Numbered from the stretch's first letter, positions 26,665 through 35,590 are shown. The stretch: DNA of 64,000 nucleotides from JALYXV01 sp963733505 (GCA_963733505.1 CAVTDW010000023.1:62001-126000), one strand, 5' to 3'. Translations and numbers: made by a program. The notes: generated from the letters alone by a model not told the origin.

Positions 26665-26826
26665 TAGGCACCCTGGGGAAAATGGGGGCCTCGCCCGATA
26701 TCGGTCGTGCCCCGAGAAGCGCCCCGTGTGGGCATGACCGCATCGTCGCCTCTTGCTCACGCTGGGAAACCTGGAACAGCGATCTAGCGGTTCGTAGTCC
26801 CCCGCCGCTTCGAGCACCGCTCGCCC

Positions 26827-27594
26827 TCAGCACTTGGAAGGGCTGATCGCATGCAGCCCGGCCAAGTCTCCCGCTTGGTAGTCCGTCGGCGACCCGGGCC
26901 CCGCCAATCGATACATGACCTCGTTGGCCAAAGCGGCGTGACGCAGGCCCAGGGCATGGGCCAGTTCGTGTCGCACCACCGTGGCCAGGTAGGGCTGGCC
27001 GCGGTGGTCGATGACGATGGCCGCATGGGTAAGCCATCCCCCGTTGGCCCGCCACGTGGTCAGGGCCAGATCCCCACCACTTTGGACACTGCCCCAGGTC
27101 ACGGTGATGTCAGCCGGCCCGGTCACGACCTTGAGGCGCAACCCGGTGATCGAGACCAGCTCGGCGACGACGTCGGAAATGTTGGGTCCCGTGCTTTCGA
27201 CGGTCACGGAGCGGCACGGGTACCAGCGGTAGCCGATGAGGGCGAAGTCACTGGCGCGTGGGGCCTGGGTGGCGGGCGCGGTAGCGGCCTGGGGCGCCGC
27301 GGGAAACGGAACCGTCGTGGTCAGCGCCACGACGGGGACCACTGAAGCGGAGTCGCGGGCGAACGGGCTCGGGGCGTCGGCTGCTAAGCGGTTGCCCGTC
27401 TCCCTCAGCGTTTGCCGATCGACCGGATTGGCGGGGGTAGCACTGCTGCTCGCGACCAGGGTGGAACTGATCACGATGGCAATCGCCAGTACGATCCCCG
27501 CGCAGGCCGCGATGCGACCGATTCCGTCGTGACGACGGTGCGCCGCTGGCGGTGCCGCGGCCGTCCGTGTCGACTCAGGTCGAGAGATTCGCAC
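26827..27594 (-). CDS. Secreted or membrane-tethered metzincin-like metalloprotease
   Basis: 255 residues from GTG 27594 with AAGGGA six nt upstream. A single N-terminal hydrophobic helix (IAACAGIVLAIAIVISSTLV, residues ~29-48) is a signal anchor. A Pro/Ala-rich linker follows. The zinc motif HELAHALGLRH at residues 209-219 matches HExxHxxGxxH, and EVMYRLAG supplies the Met-turn. This is the matrixin-like arrangement. The promoter side carries four tandem 11-bp boxes and lies next to an OmpR-type regulator gene. Confidence 0.85.
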   Translation of the reverse strand: MRISRPESTRTAAAPPAAHRRHDGIGRIAACAGIVLAIAIVISSTLVASSSATPANPVDRQTLRETGNRLAADAPSPFARDSASVVPVVALTTTVPFPAAPQAATAPATQAPRASDFALIGYRWYPCRSVTVESTGPNISDVVAELVSITGLRLKVVTGPADITVTWGSVQSGGDLALTTWRANGGWLTHAAIVIDHRGQPYLATVVRHELAHALGLRHAALANEVMYRLAGPGSPTDYQAGDLAGLHAISPSKC

Positions 27595-27669
27595 TTGACG
27601 TCCCTTCGTACGCGGGACCGTCTGCGGTCCCTCAGCACGTGTGCGGTGCCAAGGTCAGTGTCGGATCTG

Positions 27670-27713
27670 CCCGTCAAGGCGTCGTCAGGTAATGGTCAAG
27701 ATTTGGTCAAGAT
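27670..27713 (-). promoter_or_regulatory. Four tandem 11-bp boxes, probable OmpR/PhoB-type binding site
   Basis: Read on the minus strand, four contiguous 11-mers share TGAC at the same phase: atcttgaccaa, atcttgaccat, tacctgacgac and gccttgacggg. The array lies upstream of the metalloprotease start and just after the stop of the OmpR-type regulator. Direct repeats with an 11-bp period are the usual binding pattern of that regulator family. Confidence 0.65.
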
Positions 27714-27760
27714 ACTGGCCCGCAGCCGCGGCGCCGGCCTTCAGACGCGGGATCCGCGCC

Positions 27761-28453
27761 TCAGGAGAGGTCGGCCATGCGAAAGCCGACGCCCCGCATC
27801 GTCAAGACGTAGGAGGTCTGTGGCTCGACCTGGATCTTTCGCCGCAGGTTGGAGATGTGGACATCGACCTTGTGTTCGTCGCCGTACCAGTCCGATCCCC
27901 AGATGCGCTCGATCAGCTGAGGGCGGGTGAACACCCGACGCGGGCTCGACGACAGCGCATCGAGGAGGTCGAACTCGGTTCTCGTGAGCAGGACCAGCTC
28001 GCCACCGACGTGGACCGTCCGCGCCGTCGGGTCAAGCGCCAGACCGCCGAAGGTCCGGACCCGACCGGAGGCTTGTTGGCGGGGCCGGCGGAGGATGGCA
28101 TGCACCCGTGCCGCCAGCTCCCCCGGCGAGAACGGCTTGGTCACGTAGTCGTCGGCGCCCACGGTCAGCCCCACAATCTTGTCGACATCGCCGTCCTTGG
28201 CCGTCAAGATGATGACGTAGGCCGAGCTGAACGAGCGCAGCTTCCGGCATACCTCGATACCGCCCATGTCGGGCAGGCCCAGGTCGAGCACCACGACATC
28301 GGGATCGAAGGCTCGAACCAACGCGATGCCGTCGGTCCCGGCTATCGCCGACCTGACCTCGAACCCCTCGTCGCGCAACACCAACGTGACCAACTCGCGC
28401 ACGGTCGCCTCGTCTTCCACGATGACCGCCCGCAAACCGCCGGTGTTAGCCAT
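27761..28453 (-). CDS. OmpR/PhoB-family response regulator
   Basis: 230 residues. The receiver domain has the acidic pair VEDE, Asp57 in VVLDLGLPDMGG, ILTAKDG and Lys in YVTKPFSPGE. The winged-helix output domain has LLTRTEFDLLDALSS, IERIWGSDWYGDEHKVDVHISNLR split into its two helices, and the wing TMRGVGFRMA. ATG 28453 overlaps the end of the HPt gene by a few bases. No histidine kinase lies beside it. The adjacent tandem 11-bp boxes suggest control of the metalloprotease gene. Confidence 0.92.
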   Translation of the reverse strand: MANTGGLRAVIVEDEATVRELVTLVLRDEGFEVRSAIAGTDGIALVRAFDPDVVVLDLGLPDMGGIEVCRKLRSFSSAYVIILTAKDGDVDKIVGLTVGADDYVTKPFSPGELAARVHAILRRPRQQASGRVRTFGGLALDPTARTVHVGGELVLLTRTEFDLLDALSSSPRRVFTRPQLIERIWGSDWYGDEHKVDVHISNLRRKIQVEPQTSYVLTMRGVGFRMADLS

Positions 28454-28904
28454 CTGTTTCGGTGCCAGCAGCCAGAAGGAGCCCGATCTCGGTTGCGAAT
28501 CGGCGTTGTTCGCTGGCCACCTCAGACACGATCGCCAACAAGTCCGGCGATGTCACGGTATTGACGGTGGTGCAGAGTCGAGCGACCGTTGTGGCCCCTA
28601 TGGTCGCGCTGGCACCTCGGAGCTTGTGCAGCGTCCGCGCCATCGCGTGCCGGTCGTCCCGCGCAGCATCGCGTGCCAGCGCGCCGATCATCGCGTCGGC
28701 CTCCCTGCGATAGGTCAAGACGAGCGCCGCCAACTGATCGGTGTGCTCGGGGCCAAACCAGTCTCGGAACACGTTGACGACTGCGATATCGAGCGCCGCC
28801 GGGACCGAGATCCCGTTGCGAAACCCGAGGCAGAGGATTCGAACCCACGCCGAGCCTCCAATCTCTACTTTGGCGGACCGCAAGTGGCCTTCGGGCGCGG
28901 TCAC
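28446..28904 (-). CDS. HPt-domain (histidine phosphotransfer) protein
   Basis: 152 residues if started at GTG 28904. The four-helix HPt core occupies about residues 45-145; His93 in MARTLHKLRGASATIGA is the phosphorylatable residue of the typical HxLKG motif. The first 35 residues are atypical, so the real start may be internal. It overlaps the OmpR-type regulator by 8 bp and is upstream of it, so the two are probably co-transcribed. In multistep phosphorelays HPt proteins pass phosphate between receiver domains. Confidence 0.75.
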   Translation of the reverse strand: MTAPEGHLRSAKVEIGGSAWVRILCLGFRNGISVPAALDIAVVNVFRDWFGPEHTDQLAALVLTYRREADAMIGALARDAARDDRHAMARTLHKLRGASATIGATTVARLCTTVNTVTSPDLLAIVSEVASEQRRFATEIGLLLAAGTETDG

Positions 28905-29014
28905 CGAGGCAAGCGACCGAACCTTCGTCAGGGCGATGGTGACACGCCGACCGTGACCGGACCGTTACCGGCGCTGGTTGGTTCGCCGGCCCACCAAGTG
29001 GGAAACAACACCCC

Positions 29015-30022
29015 GTGCCCCGGATCCGCCGTGTCAGCTGCCTGGACCCGGGAATCATCCGGCGTCGCCACGGCCGAGGATTTGGCTATGCAGACCACCG
29101 GGGCCGGCCGGTACGCGAGGCGGAAGTGCTGGAACGCATCCGGGCCCTCGCCATCCCGCCCGCGTGGACCGACGTCTGGATCTGCGTCGACCCCAATGGC
29201 CACCTGCAGGCGGTGGGCACCGACGCCAAGGGCCGGCGCCAGTACCTGTATCACGACGCGTGGCGGCAACGGCGGGATCGCCAGAAGTTCGACCGGATGC
29301 TCGAGTTCGGCGCGCTCCTGCCCAAACTGCGCCATCACTACCAAGAGGCGCTCAACGCATCGGGGTTGGACGTCGATCGGGTGCTGGCGGCCGCGGTGGC
29401 GCTGATCGACCTCGGCTTGTTCCGGATCGGATCACCGGCCTATGCCCGGGACAACGGGACCTTCGGGTTGTGCACCATTGAGCGCCGCCATGTGCGGCTG
29501 GTCGATGGCCGGGCTCGATTCGACTTTCCGGCCAAGGGCGGGAAGCGCTGGATCGTCGAGGTGGACCGCCCGGACCTGGTGAAACTGGTGGCCGAGCTGA
29601 AGGCGAAGCGGGGCACCGGACCGCGCCTGCTGGTGGCCCCGACGACTGGGGGATGGCGCCCCGTCAACCCGGGAGACGTCAACGACTTCATCAAGGCCGC
29701 GGTAGGCGAGGAGTTCTCGGCCAAGGACTTCCGAACCTGGAATGCCACGGTCGTGGCGGCACTGGCGCTCGCACGGCGCGCCGACGAGTCGAAACTGAGC
29801 GCTCGCCAGACCGCGGTGTTGGTCAAGCAGGCGATGGAGGAGGTCGCGGCCACGCTCGGCAACACACCCGCAGTGGCCCGACGGTCCTACGTCGACCCGC
29901 GGGTGGTGGACCGTTTCGTCGAGGGGCGGACAATTCGCAGTTCGTTGGATCGGGTGAACGCCGATGACGCGGGTCGCGCCGTGGTCGAGGAAGCGGTTCT
30001 GGAGCTCCTGAGCGACAAATAA
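29015..30022 (+). CDS. DNA topoisomerase IB
   Basis: Relaxes supercoils by nicking one strand through a 3' phosphotyrosine. 335 residues from GTG 29015. Poxvirus/bacterial TopIB features are GRGFGYADHRGRPV, IPPAWTDVWI, GRRQYLYHDAWR, and LGLFRIGSPAYA. The catalytic stretch includes KDFRTWNATV with Arg and Tyr292 in RRSYVDPRV. The length is normal for bacterial TopIB. No neighbour suggests a dedicated pathway. Confidence 0.92.
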   Translation: MPRIRRVSCLDPGIIRRRHGRGFGYADHRGRPVREAEVLERIRALAIPPAWTDVWICVDPNGHLQAVGTDAKGRRQYLYHDAWRQRRDRQKFDRMLEFGALLPKLRHHYQEALNASGLDVDRVLAAAVALIDLGLFRIGSPAYARDNGTFGLCTIERRHVRLVDGRARFDFPAKGGKRWIVEVDRPDLVKLVAELKAKRGTGPRLLVAPTTGGWRPVNPGDVNDFIKAAVGEEFSAKDFRTWNATVVAALALARRADESKLSARQTAVLVKQAMEEVAATLGNTPAVARRSYVDPRVVDRFVEGRTIRSSLDRVNADDAGRAVVEEAVLELLSDK

Positions 30023-30094
30023 GGTTTCGCGAGTGATGGTTTCCGGAGTGACGGTGGGCGTGACCGCAGGCCCGAGGCCGTCGGCAGCCCGGCA

Positions 30095-30361
30095 TTGAAC
30101 CTGCCGGTCGAGTTCCGTAGCTGCCCACCTACCGAGCCACCGGCGTCGGAGCTGCTGGCGGCGATGGTCACCGAGATGCTGGCGTTGTACGAGATCACCA
30201 CGGGCAGGATCGGAGTACCGCTCGAGCCCGAGGAGCTGGCGCCGCCGACGGGCGTCTACCTGGTTGGCTGGATCGACGACGAACCGGCGGCGGGTGGCGG
30301 CGTGCGAATGGTCGGGCCCGACGTCGCCGAGATCAAGCGGATGTATGTCCGTCCGGGGTAA
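30095..30361 (+). pseudogene. Truncated GNAT N-acetyltransferase
   Basis: 89 codons resembling the N-terminal half of a GNAT acetyltransferase: GVYLVGWIDDEPAAGGGVRM then EIKRMYVRPG. The family continues after this point with the acetyl-CoA-binding R-x-x-G-x-G/A loop, but here TAA follows RPG at once. The next 100 bp contain no continuation in any frame. It therefore lacks the cofactor site and is probably inactive. TTG 30095 is the only available start. Confidence 0.6.
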
Positions 30362-30475
30362 CCCCCACGCTGCCTATTGGGGAGAGAAGCGCCTGACCTA
30401 GGAGGCGGCTCCCGGTGGGCCGACCAACGGCGGGCGCGCCGAAGTAAGGTCGCCGGACGAGAAACGGCTGACATA

Positions 30476-31480
30476 GTGCTCTTTGTCCTGTCATTGCTCC
30501 AGCGTGTCGGCCGCCACCAGATCTATGTCCTGCTGGGACTGGCGGTTGCGGCCATCGTCGGCGGCGGGCTGGCGTTTGCCGTCGTGGAGCACGTCTCGGT
30601 CGGTAGCGGCCTGTACTGGGCGGTGACCACCGCGTCGACCGTCGGCTACGGCGACGTCATCCCCCACGACCCCGGCGGCCGGGTGATTGCCGCGGTGGAG
30701 ATGTTCACCGCCATCCCGCTCTTCGCCGGCGTCTTCGCTACCGTCACGGCCACCGTCACCTCGTTGCAGCTAAAGAACATCCTTCTCGGAGTGGAGCGCA
30801 GAGTGCCGGAACACACATTCGTGGCCATCTATGGCAACCATACGATCATCCCCTCCGTTGCCCGCGAGTTGCTGAGCGGAGGCCTGCGCGTGCTGGTCGT
30901 GGCCGACAACGTCGACCGGGAGGCGCTTCCCGAAGGCACCAATGTCGTCTCCGGCGACCCGACGTCTGAAGACGTGATCCGCCGGTCGGCACCCGAACGA
31001 GCCCAACGGGCGTTGGTCGCCATGAGTACCGAAGGCGACGCCCTCATCACCGCCGTCCTGTTGCGCCATGTCGCGCCAGACCTGGAGATCACCGCCGTGG
31101 TCCATTCCGCCCACGTGGCACGCGCCCTTGTCGACCTTGGGGTGGATCAGGCCTTGTCGGCGGAGGAACTGGTCGGCCACGTGGTCGCCATGAGCCTCGA
31201 AGCCCCCCACGCGGCCGACCTGATGCGCAACATGGTCGACTCAAACCGTTATCGCTTGCGGGAGATCGACCTCGCCGCCGACTTGGTGGGACTCACGATC
31301 AGCGCCGCCCGTACCAGGAATGACGATCTCATCCTCGCCGTCGTGCACGAAGGCGAAGTGATGATGGGCGTCAACAACGACCCCACCCTGACTGCGGGCG
31401 ACCGGCTGATCGTCTTGTCCCCGTCGACGAAGCCACGGGCCGACCGCCCCCGACCGGCTGATCCCGCCCCCGCCCACTGA
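30476..31480 (+). CDS. Potassium channel protein with RCK/TrkA-N domain
   Basis: 334 residues from GTG 30476. Two transmembrane helices flank a pore with the selectivity filter TVGYGD at residues 55-60. A cytoplasmic RCK module follows: FVAIYGNHTIIPSVARELL replaces the usual GxGxxG nucleotide loop, then VVSGDPTSEDV, ALVAMSTEGDALITAVLLR. A TrkA-C-like end has GLTISAARTRNDDLILAVV split across two strands. The altered nucleotide loop may mean a changed ligand. It resembles MthK/Kch-type channels. Confidence 0.88.
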   Translation: MLFVLSLLQRVGRHQIYVLLGLAVAAIVGGGLAFAVVEHVSVGSGLYWAVTTASTVGYGDVIPHDPGGRVIAAVEMFTAIPLFAGVFATVTATVTSLQLKNILLGVERRVPEHTFVAIYGNHTIIPSVARELLSGGLRVLVVADNVDREALPEGTNVVSGDPTSEDVIRRSAPERAQRALVAMSTEGDALITAVLLRHVAPDLEITAVVHSAHVARALVDLGVDQALSAEELVGHVVAMSLEAPHAADLMRNMVDSNRYRLREIDLAADLVGLTISAARTRNDDLILAVVHEGEVMMGVNNDPTLTAGDRLIVLSPSTKPRADRPRPADPAPAH

Positions 31481-31520
31481 TCTCCAGGGGGGCTCCGCAG
31501 TCGCATCCGAGTCGAGCGAG

Positions 31521-31594
31521 CGCCCCCGGCAGGACTCGAACCTGCGACCTGCGGATTAGAAGTCCGACGCTCTATCCAACTGAGCTACAGGGGC
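31521..31594 (-). tRNA. tRNA-Arg(TCT)
   Basis: Read on the minus strand, acceptor GCCCCTG pairs with CGGGGGC. The anticodon loop is CTTCTAA with anticodon TCT, and the T arm is GCAGG-TTCGAGT-CCTGC. The discriminator is G. The first anticodon-stem pair is a mismatch (T/C); otherwise the cloverleaf is complete. Confidence 0.93.
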
Positions 31595-31756
31595 TGAAGG
31601 TCGAGGCGGACTCTAGCCGCGGCCCTGCCTGCGACCCAGGGGAAACGGGATGGCCGGACGTTCACCGCTGACCGCTTTGAGCGTCCGCCGCAGGGCGTCT
31701 GCGAGGCAGCCCGGCGCTGGCCCAGGACGAAGGCTCGCCCTTTTCCCCAGACTGCC

Positions 31757-32692
31757 TTAGCTGGCAGCGAGGAGGTCGCGACCGCCGGTCTCGACCGACG
31801 GGTGGCGGAGCTTCGACAGCGCCTGGCGCTCGATCTGGCGGATCCGCTCCCGGGTCAGGTGGAGCACTTCGCCGACCTCTTCGAGGGTTCTCGGGTCGCC
31901 TCGGTCCAGCCCGTAACGAAGCCGGAGGATTTCCTTCTCCCGGTCGTCCAAGGGGCTCAGCAGCTTCTCGACCTCGTGGGGCAACATCGCCTCGGCCACG
32001 ATCTCGAACGTCGACGCGGCCGTCATGTCGGCCACGATGTCGCCCAGCTCGGTGTCGCCGTCGGCCCCAATGGGGGTGTCCAGGCTGACCGGGTCGGTGG
32101 CGTGGCCCAGCAACTCGGTGATCTGCTCCTCGGAGAGCTGCAGCGCATCGGCCAGCTCGGCCGGCGTCGGCAGGCGGCCCAGCTCGCCCTCCATGTGGTT
32201 GCGCACCCGCAGCAGCCGCCGCACCTGGTCACCGGCGTGCACCGGGAGGCGGATCGTGCGGGCCGAGTTGTCGATGCCCCGGCCGATCGACTGGCGGATC
32301 CACCACGTGGCGTAGGTCGAGAATTTGAATCCCTTGCGCCAATCGAACTTCTCGACCGCGTGGATGAGACCGAGGTTGCCCTCCTGCACCAGGTCGAGCA
32401 GGGGCATTTCCGACGACTGGTAACGCTTCGCGATCGACACCACCAGGCGCAGGTTGCAGTTGATGAAGTCCCGGGTCGCCGCCTCACCGGCGCGGATCTC
32501 CCGCTGGAGGTGGCGGCGCTGGGCGGCCGCGACTGCGGGGCCATTGAGCTCTTCGCCCGCCTGCCGGCCCGCCTCGATGGCGCGCGCCAAACGACCCTCG
32601 TCGTCCTTGGTCAGCAGGGGGTATTTGCCGATTTCGTCCAGATACAGCCGAACGAGGTCGGCCTCGGCGCCTTCGGGCCGCTTCTTGGCCAT
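31757..32692 (-). CDS. Primary-like RNA polymerase sigma-70 factor (group 2)
   Basis: 311 residues. Region 1.2 (DLVRLYLDEIGKYPLLT), region 2 (FINCNLRLVVSIAKRY, LLDLVQEGNLGLIHAVEKFD, FSTYATWWIRQSIGR), region 3 and region 4 with ILRLRYGLD and the HTH TLEEVGEVLHLTRERIRQIE are all present. The protein lacks the long region 1.1 of RpoD, so it is a RpoD-like group 2 factor of the SigB/HrdD type. It stands alone, followed by tRNA-Arg. Confidence 0.93.
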   Translation of the reverse strand: MAKKRPEGAEADLVRLYLDEIGKYPLLTKDDEGRLARAIEAGRQAGEELNGPAVAAAQRRHLQREIRAGEAATRDFINCNLRLVVSIAKRYQSSEMPLLDLVQEGNLGLIHAVEKFDWRKGFKFSTYATWWIRQSIGRGIDNSARTIRLPVHAGDQVRRLLRVRNHMEGELGRLPTPAELADALQLSEEQITELLGHATDPVSLDTPIGADGDTELGDIVADMTAASTFEIVAEAMLPHEVEKLLSPLDDREKEILRLRYGLDRGDPRTLEEVGEVLHLTRERIRQIERQALSKLRHPSVETGGRDLLAAS

Positions 32693-32807
32693 CCCGTCTC
32701 TTTCCTCGCTTGAGGGGAAGATACCCCTCCGCGTAGAGCGGAAACACCGATATATCGCCGCCTATGCCCGCCCGGGAGGTTGTTTTGCGATGATCTCCAC
32801 TCGTCGG

Positions 32808-33365
32808 TCAAGCGTCGGGTCCGGTTTGCTCCAAATGGGTGGACGCCACCAGCGGGAGCAGGCGATACCCGATCTGCTCGGACAGCGCGATGACTGTGGT
32901 GCTGCGGCTGATGCCCCTGACTTCGAGGACGCGGTTGATGATGCGTTGCAGGTCCCGGTTGGTGCGAGCCACGACCCGGCAGTGCAGGTCCCCCGCGCCG
33001 GACGTGCCGTGAACCTCGAGGACCTCGGGAATCTCCCGCAGGTGCTCCACCACGTCGTGCAGCCGGCCCTGGGCGATCTCGAGGGTGGTGAACGCCAGGA
33101 CCTCGTAGCCCATCGCCGCCACGTCGATGTCGGGGCCGAAGCCGGTCACGATCCCCCGCCGCTGGAGGCGATCGAGCCGGGCCTGCACCGTTCCCCGCGC
33201 CACACCCAACTGACGGGCCAGTTCCAACACGCCCGCTCGGGGCATGGCCGCGAGCGTCGCCAGCAATCGGCGGTCGAGGGCGTCGAGCCGGCCGGGCTGG
33301 TTGGGCGGCGGGCCGGGCTGGTTGGGCGGCGGTTGCGGGCTGGCGGCGATGGTCATTTTGCTCAT
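32808..33365 (-). CDS. Lrp/AsnC-family transcriptional regulator
   Basis: 185 residues. A proline-rich N-terminal extension (about 25 residues, PNQPGPPPNQPG) precedes the HTH (LDALDRRLLATLAAMPRAGV, LGVARGTVQARLDRLQRRG). A RAM ligand-binding domain follows, with VLAFTTLEIAQGR and VHGTSGAGDLHCRVVAR. It is divergent from the heme-oxygenase-fold/HPPD operon, so it may control that operon in response to an aromatic amino acid; this is inferred from position. Confidence 0.9.
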   Translation of the reverse strand: MSKMTIAASPQPPPNQPGPPPNQPGRLDALDRRLLATLAAMPRAGVLELARQLGVARGTVQARLDRLQRRGIVTGFGPDIDVAAMGYEVLAFTTLEIAQGRLHDVVEHLREIPEVLEVHGTSGAGDLHCRVVARTNRDLQRIINRVLEVRGISRSTTVIALSEQIGYRLLPLVASTHLEQTGPDA

Positions 33366-33399
33366 CCTCGGGCACTCGCCTGTAACGGGACTGAACAGT

Positions 33400-33428
33400 C
33401 TGCCTAGGAGTATTGCAGGCAGTTGACT
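33400..33428. promoter_or_regulatory. Inverted repeat and -35-like box in the lrp/hpd divergent region
   Basis: CTGCCT (33400-33405) and AGGCAG (33417-33422) form an inverted repeat, followed directly by TTGACTTGACG. It lies between the divergent AsnC-type gene and the HPPD operon, a sensible place for the regulator to bind. Confidence 0.45.
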
Positions 33429-33494
33429 TGACGAGCAACAAATCGTTCACTGAGCTATACGACATGTTCACCAATCACTCAGAAAGGTGACGCG

Positions 33495-34337
33495 ATGAGC
33501 ACGACATCGATCTACCCGGACACATCCACCCTTGGCGACACCGCCCGGGAGCTGGTGGCCCGCCATCGCGTCGTCGCCGACAACACCTACACGCGCTGGT
33601 TCGCCACCGGCGCCGCCACGACCGACGAGGTCCGCCACCTGACGGTCCAGTTCAGCGTGTTCAGCCACCAGTTCGTGGAGGCCCAGCTCCGCAAGGTCAT
33701 CAATGCCGCCGATCTGCAGACCTACCGGGCCGGCAAAGAGATCCTGATGAACGAACTGGGCGTGATCTTCAAGCCGCCCACTGCGAACGGTGGCGGGACG
33801 GGGACCGGTCCGAGTGACGGGGACATCGACCCGGCGCTGGTTTCGACCGACGGGTCGGTGGATGGCAGCCGTTTCCGCTTCGCGGCCGCCCACTTCGAGT
33901 GGTTGCTGCGCTTCGCCGCCCCCCTTGACCTGGGCTTCGACCAGCTCGGGAAGCGCCGCCATGCCACGGCCTCGACGCTGCACTTCTGCGACGAGCTCCT
34001 GCGGATCTACGGCAGCGAGGACCCCTCGACCGCCGAAGGGGCCTCCTACGCCGTCGAGCACTGGGCGGCCGCGGGGTTCTGGAAGGAACTGATCGCCGGC
34101 CTGCGGGTGACGCAGCGCCGCCACTTCCCCGACCTCAACCTGTCGTTTTGGACCTGGCATGACCAGGTCGAAGACCAGCACGCAGCGCACACCGACGACG
34201 AGCTGGCGCAGGCGTCAGGTTTGCCGGGATTTGACGAGGGAAAATTCCTCGCCGGGGCGGCGGAGATGCTCGACGGGGTGCAGGCGTTCTGGGACGGACT
34301 CTGGGCCGATCATCTGGTCGGGAGGTCAACGATATGA
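33495..34337 (+). CDS. Heme-oxygenase-fold (TENA/PqqC/CADD-like) protein
   Basis: 280 residues from ATG 33495 with AAAGGTG upstream. Helical protein of the heme-oxygenase-like fold. FSVFSHQFVEAQLRKVINA, KEILMNELGV and FWTWHDQVEDQHAAHTDDE supply His and Glu/Asp residues spaced as in the diiron members (HDO type). Substrate unknown. Its stop overlaps the HPPD start, so the two are translationally coupled and probably act together in aromatic metabolism; that link is inferred. Confidence 0.7.
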   Translation: MSTTSIYPDTSTLGDTARELVARHRVVADNTYTRWFATGAATTDEVRHLTVQFSVFSHQFVEAQLRKVINAADLQTYRAGKEILMNELGVIFKPPTANGGGTGTGPSDGDIDPALVSTDGSVDGSRFRFAAAHFEWLLRFAAPLDLGFDQLGKRRHATASTLHFCDELLRIYGSEDPSTAEGASYAVEHWAAAGFWKELIAGLRVTQRRHFPDLNLSFWTWHDQVEDQHAAHTDDELAQASGLPGFDEGKFLAGAAEMLDGVQAFWDGLWADHLVGRSTI

Positions 34338-35590
34338 AAGGCGGGAACGTGGTGTCTTTGGCACCGGTACAGCGGAGTGCAGGGGCCGGGGCGGCCCGGG
34401 GGGCGCGGGCGCCGCTTCCGGGCGCGGCCAAGTGGAGCGACTCCTTGGAGGACTGGAGCGACGGCGAGGCGACGATGATGCTGCCTACCCGGGCACCGGC
34501 GCGGTACTTCCAGGGGTGGGACTACTTGGAGTTCTGGGTCGGCAACGCCCGGGCGTTCGCGGGCTGGTTGACGTCCGCGTTCGGCTTCGAGATCGTCGCC
34601 TACGCCGGCCCGGAGACAGGCTGCAACGACCGGGCGTCGTACGTACTCGAGCAGGGTGCCGTCCGTTTCCTGGTCAGCGCCGCCCTCGGGCCCGCGTCGC
34701 CGATCGCCGATCACGTGCGGGCCCACGGCGACGGCGTGCGGGATTTGGCGATTCGGGTGTCGTCGGCCACCGCCGCCTACGACGCCGCCCTCGCCCGAGG
34801 TGCGGTGGGCGTGAATCCCCCATGGACCGAGGCCGACGACGCCGGAAAGGTCACGCGGGCCACGATCGCCCTGTATGGCGACACCCAGCACACGTTCGTG
34901 GAGCGTTCGGCCTACAGCGGGCCGTTCCTGCCCGGTTTCAGCGCCGCGGCGGGACTGCTGCCGCCGTGTCCGGCGGGGCCACGGGTCGGGCTGAAGCAGA
35001 TCGACCATGTGGTGGCCAATGTGTATCGCGGGGCGCTGGACCGTTGGGTCGACTTCTACCGGGGAACCCTCGGTTTCGAGGAGATGGTCCACTTCGACGA
35101 CGCCCAGATCTCGACCCAGTACTCGGCGCTCATGTCGACCGTCGTGTGGGACGGGTCGCGGGTCGTGCTGCCGATCAACGAGCCAGCAGAGGGGCCCCGC
35201 AAGAGCCAGATCCAGGAGTACCTCGAGTGTTACGGGAGCCCCGGGGTCCAGCACATCGCCCTGGCAACCGACGACATCGTGGCGTCGGTGAAGGCGCTTC
35301 GGAGCCGGGGGGTGCGGTTCCTGACCGTGCCGGACACGTACTACGAGGACGCCCGCTCCCGCCTGTCAGGGATCGACGTACCGTGGGGCGCCCTCCAGGA
35401 ACTGGGCATCTTGGTCGACCGCGACCAGGACGGCTACCTGCTGCAGATCTTCACCGAGAACGTCTCCGACCGCCCGACGGTGTTCTTCGAGATCATCCAG
35501 CGGGAGGGCGCCAGGGGGTTCGGGGCGGGCAACTTCAAGGCCTTGTTCGAGGCCATCGAGCGGGCCCAGGAGCGGCGCGGACACCTGTAA
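34334..35590 (+). CDS. hpd: 4-hydroxyphenylpyruvate dioxygenase
   Basis: Converts 4-hydroxyphenylpyruvate to homogentisate with Fe(II) and O2 in tyrosine breakdown. 418 residues from ATG 34334, preceded by GGAGGT at 7 nt. The iron ligands are His225 (IDHVVANV), His307 (VQHIALATD) and Glu386 (VFFEIIQREG), and the C-terminal helix GFGAGNFKALFEAIE is intact. The N-terminus carries about 45 extra low-complexity residues, so ATG near MMLPTRAP is an alternative start. Coupled to the upstream heme-oxygenase-fold gene. Confidence 0.95.
   Translation: MKGGNVVSLAPVQRSAGAGAARGARAPLPGAAKWSDSLEDWSDGEATMMLPTRAPARYFQGWDYLEFWVGNARAFAGWLTSAFGFEIVAYAGPETGCNDRASYVLEQGAVRFLVSAALGPASPIADHVRAHGDGVRDLAIRVSSATAAYDAALARGAVGVNPPWTEADDAGKVTRATIALYGDTQHTFVERSAYSGPFLPGFSAAAGLLPPCPAGPRVGLKQIDHVVANVYRGALDRWVDFYRGTLGFEEMVHFDDAQISTQYSALMSTVVWDGSRVVLPINEPAEGPRKSQIQEYLECYGSPGVQHIALATDDIVASVKALRSRGVRFLTVPDTYYEDARSRLSGIDVPWGALQELGILVDRDQDGYLLQIFTENVSDRPTVFFEIIQREGARGFGAGNFKALFEAIERAQERRGHL

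Noticed and set aside
28815..28860. A tRNA T-arm-like ggttcgaatcc on the minus strand inside the HPt gene start.
   Set aside because: The flanking bases do not form a T stem and no acceptor or anticodon arm can be drawn; probably chance, though it makes the HPt N-terminus doubtful.
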